This document shows positions 1-11,782 of a stretch of 64,000 nt of DNA, one piece after another. Position numbers and translations under genes: made by a program. Within the stretch, counting starts at the first letter, position 1; every line of letters begins with the position of its first letter. The notes below the pieces were generated by a model. That model had not been told where the DNA came from. It saw only the letters and a list, made by a program, of their open reading frames with translations, and ran no database searches. Source of the DNA: Roseomonas sp. (GTDB lineage Bacteria; Pseudomonadota; Alphaproteobacteria; Acetobacterales; Acetobacteraceae); the NCBI GenBank assembly GCA_020249145.1, contig JADCGF010000004.1, positions 54,018 to 118,017 of the forward strand. The letters run 5' to 3'.

Positions 1-203
1 TGCTGTATTGGCGGCTCTATTTCATGATGGGGGCCTATCGCTACACGCTGCTGCGGTCTGGCCGGTTGGAAATGATGTCGCGCGGGGTTTGCGATTCGGG
101 CGATTTCGACATGGCGGTGGAACAGATTCTGCCCTTTCTTTGCGCCGGGCTTTCCGCCCCGGCGCCGGCTGAAGCGGTCCCGCCTATCCTGCCAAAGCGC
201 TGA
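1..203 (+). CDS. TetR/AcrR-type transcriptional regulator, C-terminal fragment (5' end outside window)
   Basis: The open frame enters from the left edge and stops at 201-203. About 66 residues are visible. They begin LYWRLYFMMGAYRYTL and continue through a SGRLEMMSRG segment to an amphipathic helix ending in LPFLCAGLSAP. This pattern is typical of the C-terminal ligand/dimer helices of TetR-family repressors of the YsiA/AcrR kind. The DNA-binding HTH half is outside the window, so the target cannot be judged. The gene converges on the Bug-type gene ending at 206, with only 2 bp between stops. The family call rests on the C-terminal pattern alone. Confidence 0.6.
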   Translation, partial: LYWRLYFMMGAYRYTLLRSGRLEMMSRGVCDSGDFDMAVEQILPFLCAGLSAPAPAEAVPPILPKR

Positions 204-205
204 TT

Positions 206-1183
206 TTACTGGACAGCGATTTTCGAGACCTGGATCACTTCCCGCCAAATCGGCACTTCGCGGGCAACCCTGGCGCGGAGTTCCTCAGGCCCGCCGCCCA
301 CCACCGGGGCGCCGGCCTGCCGGTAGCGTTCCTGCACATCCGGGCGTTGCAGCACCTTCACCACCTCCCGCGCCAGCAATTCCACGATGGGTGCCGGTGT
401 CGCAGCCGGGGCGAAAAGCGCCAGGAAGGTTTCGGAATTCGCATCCTTGATGCCCAATTCTTCCTGGGTGGGCACATCAGGCAGATCAGCCGCGCGCGTC
501 GCGCCAGTTTGCACAATGGCGCGCAATTCGCCTGAGCGAAGCTGCGCCATGACCGAACCTTGGGCCGCGCTGATCACCTGGGTGGTGCCGGCCAAGGCGG
601 CTTGCGTCGCGGGGCCAGCGCCGCTGAAGGGCACGTGCTGCATTTCAAACCCGGCGCGCAGCTTCAGCAATTCGCCCGCCAGATGCGGCGTGGTGCCTAT
701 CCCAGGGCTTGCATAGTTGAACTTGTCCGGGCTGGCCTTGGCCTGGGTGATCAGATCCTGAAGTGAGGCAATGCCGCGATTGGGCCTGACCGCAAGCACA
801 TTGGGGGAAGCGCCAAGCGTGCTGATGGGGGCGAAATCCCGGAAGGGATCATAGGGCGGGTTGCTGTAAAGGCTGGGGTTCACCACGAAGGCGCTGGACG
901 TGACCAGCAGCGTATAGCCATCCCCTGCCGCGCGGGCGACATGGCCAATGCCGATATTGGCCCCAGCGCCGCCGCGATTCTCGATCACGACCGGGCGGCC
1001 CAAAGCCTCACTCAGCGGCGGGGCCAGAATGCGGGCCAGGATATCGGTGGCACCACCGGGCGGAAAACTCACCACCAGCGTGATGGCGCGTTCCGGAAAG
1101 GCAGCATGCGCGGGGCGGAGTGGCAGTAGCGCAGCCGTGGCGCCGACCAAAAGCGCCGCGCGGCGGGGGATGTTATGCTTCAT
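206..1183 (-). CDS. Bug/TctC-type tripartite tricarboxylate transporter substrate-binding protein
   Basis: A periplasmic substrate-binding receptor of 325 residues. An N-terminal signal peptide (twin Arg near residue 7, hydrophobic core, cleavage near AHA) precedes the family start FPERAITLVVSFPPGG. The Bug hallmarks follow: GGATDILARILAPPL, VIENRGGAGANIG, a DGYTLL strand, and a GTTPHLAGELL loop near the middle. Such proteins bind small carboxylates; ligands vary widely and cannot be read from sequence. No TctA/TctB membrane genes are adjacent, so this is an orphan receptor. It is transcribed away from the atp operon. It is one of four Bug proteins in the window. Confidence 0.9.
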   Translation of the reverse strand: MKHNIPRRAALLVGATAALLPLRPAHAAFPERAITLVVSFPPGGATDILARILAPPLSEALGRPVVIENRGGAGANIGIGHVARAAGDGYTLLVTSSAFVVNPSLYSNPPYDPFRDFAPISTLGASPNVLAVRPNRGIASLQDLITQAKASPDKFNYASPGIGTTPHLAGELLKLRAGFEMQHVPFSGAGPATQAALAGTTQVISAAQGSVMAQLRSGELRAIVQTGATRAADLPDVPTQEELGIKDANSETFLALFAPAATPAPIVELLAREVVKVLQRPDVQERYRQAGAPVVGGGPEELRARVAREVPIWREVIQVSKIAVQ

Positions 1184-1425
1184 GGGCCGGGCGTTTCCTT
1201 TTGTTGTTTGGGCTTGAAACCCTTGGCTTGAAACCCTGCGTGTGGCGGGGAAGCGCTGTCAAGCGGGTCAAGAAAAAAGGAATTTGTGCAAATCGGTCGA
1301 AAGCGGGCGGAAAATGGTGCGTGCTCGGTTGCGGTGCGGTAAACCCTATGGTAACGCCCGGCCGCGTTCGGGAGACTTTCCCGGCCCCTCGTCAATATCG
1401 CGCAAGAACAGGACCGGGATCACCC
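1184..1425. promoter_or_regulatory. Divergent intergenic region upstream of the atp operon
   Basis: This 242-bp spacer separates the divergent Bug gene from atpH and must hold both promoters. It carries a 14-bp tandem duplication (unit GGCTTGAAACCCT plus one base) at 1211-1238. An A-rich tract lies near 1270-1280. No -35/-10 pair is clear enough to call. Confidence 0.4.
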
Positions 1426-3566
<2,141 letters not shown>

Positions 3567-3591
3567 GATTGGGCTTGCGGGAGAGTAACAA

Positions 3592-4464
3592 ATGCCCAGC
3601 CTGAAAAGCCTACGTCTGCGCATCAATAGCGTGAAATCTACACGCAAGATCACGCAGGCGATGAAGATGGTGGCCGCTGCCAAGCTGCGCCGTGCGCAAA
3701 GCCAGGCCGAGGCAGCCCGCCCCTATGCTGAGCGCATGGAGCGGATGCTGGCCTCACTCGGTGCCTCCATCGCCGGTTCGCCGGATGCGCCGAAGCTGCT
3801 GGTGGGCACGGGCGCCGATAAGGTGCATCTGCTGGTGGTGGTGACGGCCGAGCGCGGTCTTTGTGGTGGCTTCAACACAAATGTCGGCCGCTTTGCCCGC
3901 GCCCAGGTGCGCGCACTGGAAGCCGAAGGCAAGACGGTGAAGATCATCACTGTCGGCCGTAAGGGCGCTGTCTATCTGAAGCGCGAATTCGCCAGCCGCA
4001 TCGTTGCCGAAATCGGCTTCGCCAATAAGAAGCGCATCGGCTTTGAAGAAGCTTCTGAAGTGAGCGGCAAAATCAGCGACATGCTGGATGCCGGCGACTT
4101 CGATGTTTGCACGCTGATCTATAACCGTTTCAAGAATGTCATCAGCCAAACGCCGGTGGGACAGCAGCTTATTCCGGCGCCGCTGCCTGAAATGGCCGCT
4201 GATGGCGGCGCGCTTTACGAATTTGAACCGACCGAGGAAGAAATCCTGGCGCGGCTTCTGCCGCAGAACCTTGGCATTCAGATCTATCGCGCCCTACTGG
4301 ACAACGCGGCCGGTTTCTATGGCAGCCAGATGACTGCCATGGACAACGCCACGCGCAATGCAGGCGAAATGATCAACAAGCTTACGCTGAATTACAATCG
4401 CACACGTCAAGCGAACATCACCCGTGAGCTGATCGAAATCATCTCCGGCGCTGAAGCGCTTTAA
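3592..4464 (+). CDS. atpG: F1Fo ATP synthase subunit gamma
   Basis: Central-stalk rotor subunit of 290 residues. The N-terminal helix is typical ([20 protein letters not shown], then [15 protein letters not shown]), as is the C-terminal helix ([20 protein letters not shown], then [21 protein letters not shown]). These two form the coiled-coil shaft inside the alpha3-beta3 ring. An RBS-like GGGAGAG sits about 7 bp before the ATG. Third gene of the atp operon; atpD follows after 15 bp. Confidence 0.97.
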   Translation: MPSLKSLRLRINSVKSTRKITQAMKMVAAAKLRRAQSQAEAARPYAERMERMLASLGASIAGSPDAPKLLVGTGADKVHLLVVVTAERGLCGGFNTNVGRFARAQVRALEAEGKTVKIITVGRKGAVYLKREFASRIVAEIGFANKKRIGFEEASEVSGKISDMLDAGDFDVCTLIYNRFKNVISQTPVGQQLIPAPLPEMAADGGALYEFEPTEEEILARLLPQNLGIQIYRALLDNAAGFYGSQMTAMDNATRNAGEMINKLTLNYNRTRQANITRELIEIISGAEAL

Positions 4465-5907
<1,443 letters not shown>

Positions 5908-5912
5908 TCACC

Positions 5913-6323
5913 ATGGCGAGTTTCCAACTCGAACTCGTCTCACCGGAAAAGCTGCTGCTCTCCCGCAAGGTTGATATGGCGGTCATCCCGGCGGCGGAAG
6001 GCGAAATGGGCGTGCTGGCTGGCCATGCGCCCATGATCGTGGCTTTGCGTGGCGGCGTGATTTCCGTGCGTGAAGGCGGCCAGGTGACCGAACAGCTTTT
6101 CGTCGCCGGTGGCTTCGCCGAGGTGGCGCCTGACCGCGTGACCATCCTTGCGGATGAGGCAACGCCGCTTGCCTCCCTTTCCAAATCCGAGGCGACGCAG
6201 CGGCTGGCAGAGGCTGAGGCAGCGCTTGCCGCCGCGGCAAGTGAAACGCCCGAAAAGCGTGAGACCGCCATGGCGCGCGTTCTCTCAGCGCGGGCGATGG
6301 TTGAAGCGGCTTTGGCGGCCTGA
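5913..6323 (+). CDS. atpC: F1Fo ATP synthase subunit epsilon
   Basis: Regulatory epsilon subunit, 136 residues, last gene of the F1 operon. The N-terminal beta-sandwich shows FQLELVSPEKLLLSRKVDM and GEMGVLAGHAPMIVALRGG. The C-terminal helical region (EATQRLAEAEAALAAAASET) is present, so the two-domain form is kept. It starts 5 bp after atpD. A hairpin lies 41 bp after the stop. Confidence 0.96.
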   Translation: MASFQLELVSPEKLLLSRKVDMAVIPAAEGEMGVLAGHAPMIVALRGGVISVREGGQVTEQLFVAGGFAEVAPDRVTILADEATPLASLSKSEATQRLAEAEAALAAAASETPEKRETAMARVLSARAMVEAALAA

Positions 6324-6363
6324 CGGCTTATGAAAGCGCAGGTTTCAGCGGGAGGTCCTTGGG

Positions 6364-6385
6364 CCGCCCGTTTGTTTTTGGGCGG
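6364..6385 (+). terminator. Possible terminator hairpin after the atp operon
   Basis: CCGCCC (6364-6369) and GGGCGG (6380-6385) form a 6-bp GC stem around a T-rich loop. A longer-range pairing, GGTTTCA (6341-6347) with TGAAACC (6405-6411), could enclose it. There is no clear U-tract after the stem, so Rho-independent termination is only a possibility. Confidence 0.35.
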
Positions 6386-6486
6386 GTTGCGCGCAAGCCT
6401 GCCTTGAAACCGCCGCATCTTGGCACGAAAACATAAGCAGGAAGGGTCGCTGAGACCCGTCGTGGCGAGGCGCTCGGGGAAGGCTC

Positions 6487-7347
6487 ATGAAGCATTGGCA
6501 TATTGATGAGCTTGGTTGGGGTCGCTTCGATCCTTCTAAGGTTGATCCTGAAATCGTGCCGCTGATCAAGGCTGCCGCCATGGTGGAGCGCAATGCGGCG
6601 GATTACGTGACCTACCTGACGCGCGTTTTCGCCGATGATCCGGATTTCATCGCGGCTGTCGAACATTGGGGCGTGGAAGAAACCCAGCATGGCGATGCCC
6701 TGGGCCGTTGGGGCATGCTGGCTGATCCGGGCTGGGATTTCGCCTCGGCATTTGAACGCTATCGCGCTGGGTATCAGATTCAGTTGGATGCGGAAGCTTC
6801 CATTCGTGGTAGCCGCACCGGGGAATTAATCGCGCGCTGCATGGTGGAAACCGGCACCAGTAGCTATTACACCGCGCTTGGCGAAGCCACCGATGAGCCC
6901 GCGCTGAAGCAGGTCTGCCGGCTGATCGCTGCCGATGAATACCGCCACTTTAAGCTGTTTTATGATCATATGAAGCGCTATCTGGCGCGCGAGAATCTCT
7001 CCTTCTCCAAGCGCCTGCGCGTCGCCTTGGGCCGCATTGGGGAGACGGAGGATGATGAACTCGCCTTCGCCTTCCACAGCGCCAATGAGCCTGAGGGCAC
7101 GCCCTACGACCATGAACGCTGCACCACCGCCTATATGGGCCGCGCGATTGGGTTTTATCGCTTTAACCATATCGAACGCGGCATGGGGATGATCTTCAAG
7201 ACTATTGGGCTCGATCCACGCGGGCGGGTTTCTGACATGGCGGCCAAGGCTTCCTGGCGGCTGCTGCAATGGCGGCGGGACAAGTATCGCGTGGCGCTGG
7301 CGAAATACGCCGAGGAAAGCGCGGTGCCCTTGAAGCGGGCGGCGTAA
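6487..7347 (+). CDS. Ferritin-like / acyl-ACP desaturase-like di-iron protein
   Basis: A 286-residue mostly helical protein with the metal-ligand pattern of a ferritin-like four-helix bundle. VERNAADYVTYLTRVF and WGVEETQHGDALGRW (an ExxH pair, residues about 62-66) lie in the first half. AADEYRHFKLFYDHM (ExxH) lies in the second. These resemble carboxylate-bridged di-iron proteins of the acyl-ACP desaturase type, but the reaction is unknown. No signal peptide. It follows the atp operon by 163 bp with a GGGGAAGG site before the ATG. After the stop there is a short hairpin (CCGCG 7361-7365, CGCGG 7373-7377). Function beyond di-iron binding is not assigned. Confidence 0.75.
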   Translation: MKHWHIDELGWGRFDPSKVDPEIVPLIKAAAMVERNAADYVTYLTRVFADDPDFIAAVEHWGVEETQHGDALGRWGMLADPGWDFASAFERYRAGYQIQLDAEASIRGSRTGELIARCMVETGTSSYYTALGEATDEPALKQVCRLIAADEYRHFKLFYDHMKRYLARENLSFSKRLRVALGRIGETEDDELAFAFHSANEPEGTPYDHERCTTAYMGRAIGFYRFNHIERGMGMIFKTIGLDPRGRVSDMAAKASWRLLQWRRDKYRVALAKYAEESAVPLKRAA

Positions 7348-7416
7348 AGCCTGGCTTGTCCCGCGCATAAAACGCGGCTTGGTGCATTCAGCATCTTGCC
7401 GGCAAGCGCAAAATAA

Positions 7417-8544
<1,128 letters not shown>

Positions 8545-8548
8545 CGCC

Positions 8549-9034
8549 ATGGCGGCCTTTCTTGTCAGAGTCGCGAGAGAGGCCGACCATGAGGCACTTT
8601 TGGCGAATACCGTTGCGCTGAACCGGTTCGAGAATGAAATCACCGGGGACCGCGTAACGGAAGCATCCAGCGCTGAAGCAGTACTCGCCTACTTCAAGCG
8701 CCGCACAGCCAATGGTGGGTTGATGCTGGTGGCCGAGGCCGAAGGACGGGTCATTGGCCACCTTTTCCTGGCCGTGGAGGAAGCGGCGCCGTTCCTCGCG
8801 CCCAATTACCGTCGTGAATGCTCAATCTGCGATGCCTTCGTCGAAGAAGCATCGCGGGGCATGGGCGCCTTCCGTGCCATGCTTGAAATTGCTACGGCGC
8901 ATGCCCGGGCAGCGGGCTGCAGGCGGCTTCATATTGGTGTGCTCACCGGTAATGATCGCGCCGAACGCATCTATCGCAAGGCCGGCTTCCGGAGCTATGC
9001 GCTGGAGCTGGTGCAGGAACTTGACCCGCCGTGA
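8549..9034 (+). CDS. GNAT-family N-acetyltransferase
   Basis: A 161-residue acetyl-CoA-dependent acyltransferase of unknown substrate. The fold order is clear: an N-terminal strand (FLVRVAREADHEALL), a beta4-type strand VAEAEGRVIGHLFLAVEE, and the acetyl-CoA loop region around EEASRGMGAFRAMLEIATAHA. The closing strand-helix-strand is HIGVLTGNDRAERIYRKAGF. It starts 4 bp after ilvC and is probably cotranscribed with it. There is no evidence for a specific target such as an amino acid or antibiotic. Confidence 0.85.
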   Translation: MAAFLVRVAREADHEALLANTVALNRFENEITGDRVTEASSAEAVLAYFKRRTANGGLMLVAEAEGRVIGHLFLAVEEAAPFLAPNYRRECSICDAFVEEASRGMGAFRAMLEIATAHARAAGCRRLHIGVLTGNDRAERIYRKAGFRSYALELVQELDPP

Positions 9035-9180
9035 CGATACTGGCCGCCGAAGCTGAATGACGTGTCGGTTGGTTCGCCCTTGATTGGGAAACGCAATCGT
9101 ACCGCAATAGGCCGCTGGGGTCTGATCTATTGGTCTGCGGCATTTTTCAGGCTTCTCGCAATGGGGTTGAGGATCGGGTT

Positions 9181-9498
9181 ATGGCGTGGATCTATTTGCT
9201 GCTCGCGGGGCTTTGCGAAATCGGTTGGCCGGTTGGCCTCAAGCTTGGTTGGGCTGCGGGCGGGTTGCGTTATGGCTGGCTGGCCTTCGCCATTGCCTGC
9301 ATCATCACGAGTGGCGGGCTGTTGCTGCTTGCACTGCGCGAAATCCCTGTTGGCACCGCCTACGCCGTTTGGACCGGCATCGGCGCGGTCGGCGCCTTTC
9401 TGGTGGGCATTACGCTATTCGGTGATGCGAATATCGCGCTACGCTGGGCTTCCGTGGCCTTGATCACCGCGGGCATTATTGGGCTGAAATTGGCTTAG
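9181..9498 (+). CDS. SMR-family exporter, SugE/Gdx-like
   Basis: A 105-residue, four-helix small multidrug resistance protein. The start at 9181 (MAWIYLLLAGLCEIGW) puts the conserved charged residue E13 in the first helix. The downstream signature IPVGTAYAVWTGIGAVGAFL matches the SugE/Gdx subgroup, whose studied members export guanidinium, rather than the EmrE subgroup. The upstream 146 bp show no guanidine riboswitch that I can recognise. It is followed after 13 bp by a PuuE-like gene with a strong GGAGAGGGGG site, suggesting an operon in nitrogen-compound metabolism. Substrate is inferred from subgroup only. Confidence 0.88.
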   Translation: MAWIYLLLAGLCEIGWPVGLKLGWAAGGLRYGWLAFAIACIITSGGLLLLALREIPVGTAYAVWTGIGAVGAFLVGITLFGDANIALRWASVALITAGIIGLKLA

Positions 9499-9511
9499 GA
9501 GAGGGGGCGAT

Positions 9512-10453
9512 ATGACGGACACTTCCCATATGATGGCGGCGGAAACTGATTATCCGCGCGATTTCCTGGGCTATGGCGCCAATCCGCCTGACCCGAAATG
9601 GCCGCATGGTGCGAAGCTCGCGCTTTCCTTCGTGCTGAACTACGAAGAAGGTGGTGAGAATACGGTGCTGAATGGCGATGCCGGCAGCGAATTGTATTTG
9701 CATGAAGTGCCGGGCGGTTCGCCGATTTTGGGCGAACGCAATCGCACCGTGGAAAGCCAATTCGATTACGGCGCGCGTGCCGGCGTATGGCGCATTCTGC
9801 GTGCCTTTGCCGCGCGCAAGCTGCCATTGACCGTCTATGGTGTGGGCCGCGCGTTGGAATTGAACCCAACGGTTACGCGCGCCTTCGCCGATGCAGGGCA
9901 TGAGGTTGCTTCCCATGCCTGGCGTTGGATTGATTATCACAATGTGGATGAAGCGACGGAGCGTGCGGAGATTGCGCGCTGCGTTGAAGTGATTGAACGC
10001 CTGACAGGAACGCGCCCCGTTGGCTGGTATACCGGGCGCATCAGCCCGAATACGCGCCGCCTGGTCGCCGAGCATGGCGGGTTCTTGTATGATTCGGATT
10101 CCTATGCGGATGATTTGCCTTTTTACGTGACGGCAGCAGGCAAGCCGATGCTGATCATCCCCTATACGCTTGACAATAATGACATGAAATATGCCGTGCC
10201 GCCAGGTTTTTCTGCGCCTGATGGTTGGGAACAGTATATGACCGATTCATTCGAAACCTTGCTGGCGGAAGGCCGCGCGGGGGCGCCGAAGATGATGTCG
10301 GTTGGGCTGCATTGCAGGCTGATCGGGCGGCCGGGACGTGCGGCGGCGCTGGCGCGATTCCTGGACCGTGTGGCGGCGACGCCGGATGTCTGGGTGTGCC
10401 GCCGCGCGGATATTGCGCGCCATTGGTGGGCGCAGCATCCGCCGAAAGCTTGA
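9512..10453 (+). CDS. PuuE-type polysaccharide deacetylase-fold protein, possible allantoinase
   Basis: A 313-residue NodB-fold protein. The N-terminal YPRDFLGYGANPPDPKWPHG and LSFVLNYEEGGENTVL segments match the PuuE allantoinase subgroup, in which the canonical TFDDG is replaced by NYEEG. Later blocks HEVASHAWRWIDYHNVD and TGRISPNTRRL are consistent with a His-rich metal site. PuuE enzymes open allantoin to allantoate, but members also act on other amides, so the substrate is open. It lies in a likely operon with the SMR exporter upstream, a cupin 11 bp downstream and a Bug receptor, which suggests uptake and breakdown of an N-rich compound. Confidence 0.82.
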   Translation: MTDTSHMMAAETDYPRDFLGYGANPPDPKWPHGAKLALSFVLNYEEGGENTVLNGDAGSELYLHEVPGGSPILGERNRTVESQFDYGARAGVWRILRAFAARKLPLTVYGVGRALELNPTVTRAFADAGHEVASHAWRWIDYHNVDEATERAEIARCVEVIERLTGTRPVGWYTGRISPNTRRLVAEHGGFLYDSDSYADDLPFYVTAAGKPMLIIPYTLDNNDMKYAVPPGFSAPDGWEQYMTDSFETLLAEGRAGAPKMMSVGLHCRLIGRPGRAAALARFLDRVAATPDVWVCRRADIARHWWAQHPPKA

Positions 10454-10464
10454 ATGGAAAAGCC

Positions 10465-10782
10465 ATGTCCTATCCTTTGGAAAAGCGCGAATTGATTGCT
10501 GAAGCACCGGGCCTTCGCATGCAGATTCTGACACTGGCGGCGGGGCAGGAAGTGCCCTGGCATTGGCATAGCGAAGTGACGGATACCTTCTGGTGCATGG
10601 ATGGCCCGATGGTAATTGAAATGCGCGCGCCGCGCGAAAACGTCGAATTGGCGCCGGGGCAGATGCATGCTGTGCCGGCAAAGCGTGCGCATCGTGTGAC
10701 GGGCAAGGATGGCGGGCGCTGCCGTTTCGCCATTCTGCAAGGGGTTGGCACCTATGATTTCCAGCCCGTAGGTGGTGCGTGA
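10465..10782 (+). CDS. Small single-domain cupin protein
   Basis: A 105-residue cupin starting at 10465 (MSYPLEKRELIAEAPGL). Cupin motif 1 is recognisable as GQEVPWHWHSEVTDTFWCMDG, with the two His and the Glu. Motif 2 is PGQMHAVPAKRAHRV, with the closing His. The motifs suggest a metal-binding beta barrel. Catalytic role unknown; in ureide or carboxylate pathways such cupins act as hydrolases, isomerases or sensors. It lies between the PuuE-like gene (11-bp gap) and the Bug gene (32-bp gap), so a shared pathway is likely. Confidence 0.8.
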   Translation: MSYPLEKRELIAEAPGLRMQILTLAAGQEVPWHWHSEVTDTFWCMDGPMVIEMRAPRENVELAPGQMHAVPAKRAHRVTGKDGGRCRFAILQGVGTYDFQPVGGA

Positions 10783-10814
10783 TTTCAGGAAGATCAAAAA
10801 GAAGGAGAGCCCCC

Positions 10815-11780
10815 ATGCTGCAACGTCGTGACTTGCTTGCACTGGCTGGAAGCGCGCTTGCGGCGCCTGCTTTGGCGCAGGGCCGCTATCCATCCCGACC
10901 TATTCGCGTGGTTGTGCCCTTCGCCGCCGGTGGTGTTATTGATGTTGTGGCGCGCATCGTGACGGATCCACTGCCACGCATGCTGGGCCAGCCTGTGGTG
11001 GTAGAAAATCAACCAGGGGCGGGCAGCACCATTGGTGCGCGCAGTGTCGCACGCGCCGCGCCGGATGGGCACACGCTGTTGCTGAATGGTGCGGCGCATA
11101 GCGTGATCCCGGCGCTCTACCCCGATGCCGGTTTTGATTCGATTGCGGATTTCATTCCGATTTCGACCTTGGGCGATCAAAGCTTTCTGCTGGCGGTGCA
11201 TCCATCGCTGCCGGTGCGTGATGTGCCGCAATTGCTGGCCTGGCTGCGCGAAAGACGCGGGGAAGCGACCTTCGCAACCACAGGCATTGGTGCCGCTTCG
11301 CATCTTTCGGGTGAATTGCTGAAGAAGCTCGCAGGGGTGGATTTCACGATAGTGCAATATCGTGGCACGCCGGCGGCAGTCACGGATTTTGTCGCCGGGC
11401 GTGTTGATTTCGTGATTGACAGCCAAACCCTGCTGGCGCCGCTGGTGCGTGATGGAAGGGCGCGTGGCCTGGCCGTCACCACGGCGCGGCGTTCGCAATT
11501 GCTGCCGGATTTGCCCACACTTCAGGAAGCGGGTGTTGCGGGCTACGCGGCTTCATCCTGGCAGGTGCTTTACGCACCGGTCGGAACACCGGCTGAGATC
11601 ATCACCACCCTTTCAACGGCGGTGACGGCAGTGCTGAATGATCCCGCCATTCGTCAGCGCTTTGCCGATGCCGGCATTGACCCCATGCCGAATGATCCCG
11701 CCGCATCCGCGCGCTTCATTCGCGCCGAGACCGATAAATGGGTGCCAATCCTGCGCGCAACGGGTGCGAAGCCAGCCTGA
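10815..11780 (+). CDS. Bug/TctC-type substrate-binding protein
   Basis: A periplasmic receptor of 321 residues. The start at 10815 has AAGGAGAG about 8 bp upstream and gives a clear signal peptide (MLQRRDLLALAGSALAAPAL, AQ cleavage). Mature motifs YPSRPIRVVVPFAAGG, VVENQPGAGSTIGA and the ATTGIGAASHLSGELL loop are standard for the family. As last gene of the SMR-PuuE-cupin cluster it probably captures that pathway's substrate. The membrane subunits TctA/TctB are absent, so transport must use components encoded elsewhere or the protein is a sensor. Converges on mccA with 2 bp between stops. Confidence 0.9.
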   Translation: MLQRRDLLALAGSALAAPALAQGRYPSRPIRVVVPFAAGGVIDVVARIVTDPLPRMLGQPVVVENQPGAGSTIGARSVARAAPDGHTLLLNGAAHSVIPALYPDAGFDSIADFIPISTLGDQSFLLAVHPSLPVRDVPQLLAWLRERRGEATFATTGIGAASHLSGELLKKLAGVDFTIVQYRGTPAAVTDFVAGRVDFVIDSQTLLAPLVRDGRARGLAVTTARRSQLLPDLPTLQEAGVAGYAASSWQVLYAPVGTPAEIITTLSTAVTAVLNDPAIRQRFADAGIDPMPNDPAASARFIRAETDKWVPILRATGAKPA

Positions 11781-11782
11781 AC

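Noticed and set aside
9035..9180. Possible guanidine riboswitch upstream of the SMR gene
   Set aside because: None of the conserved guanidine-I, -II or -III sequence blocks could be found in the 146 bp.
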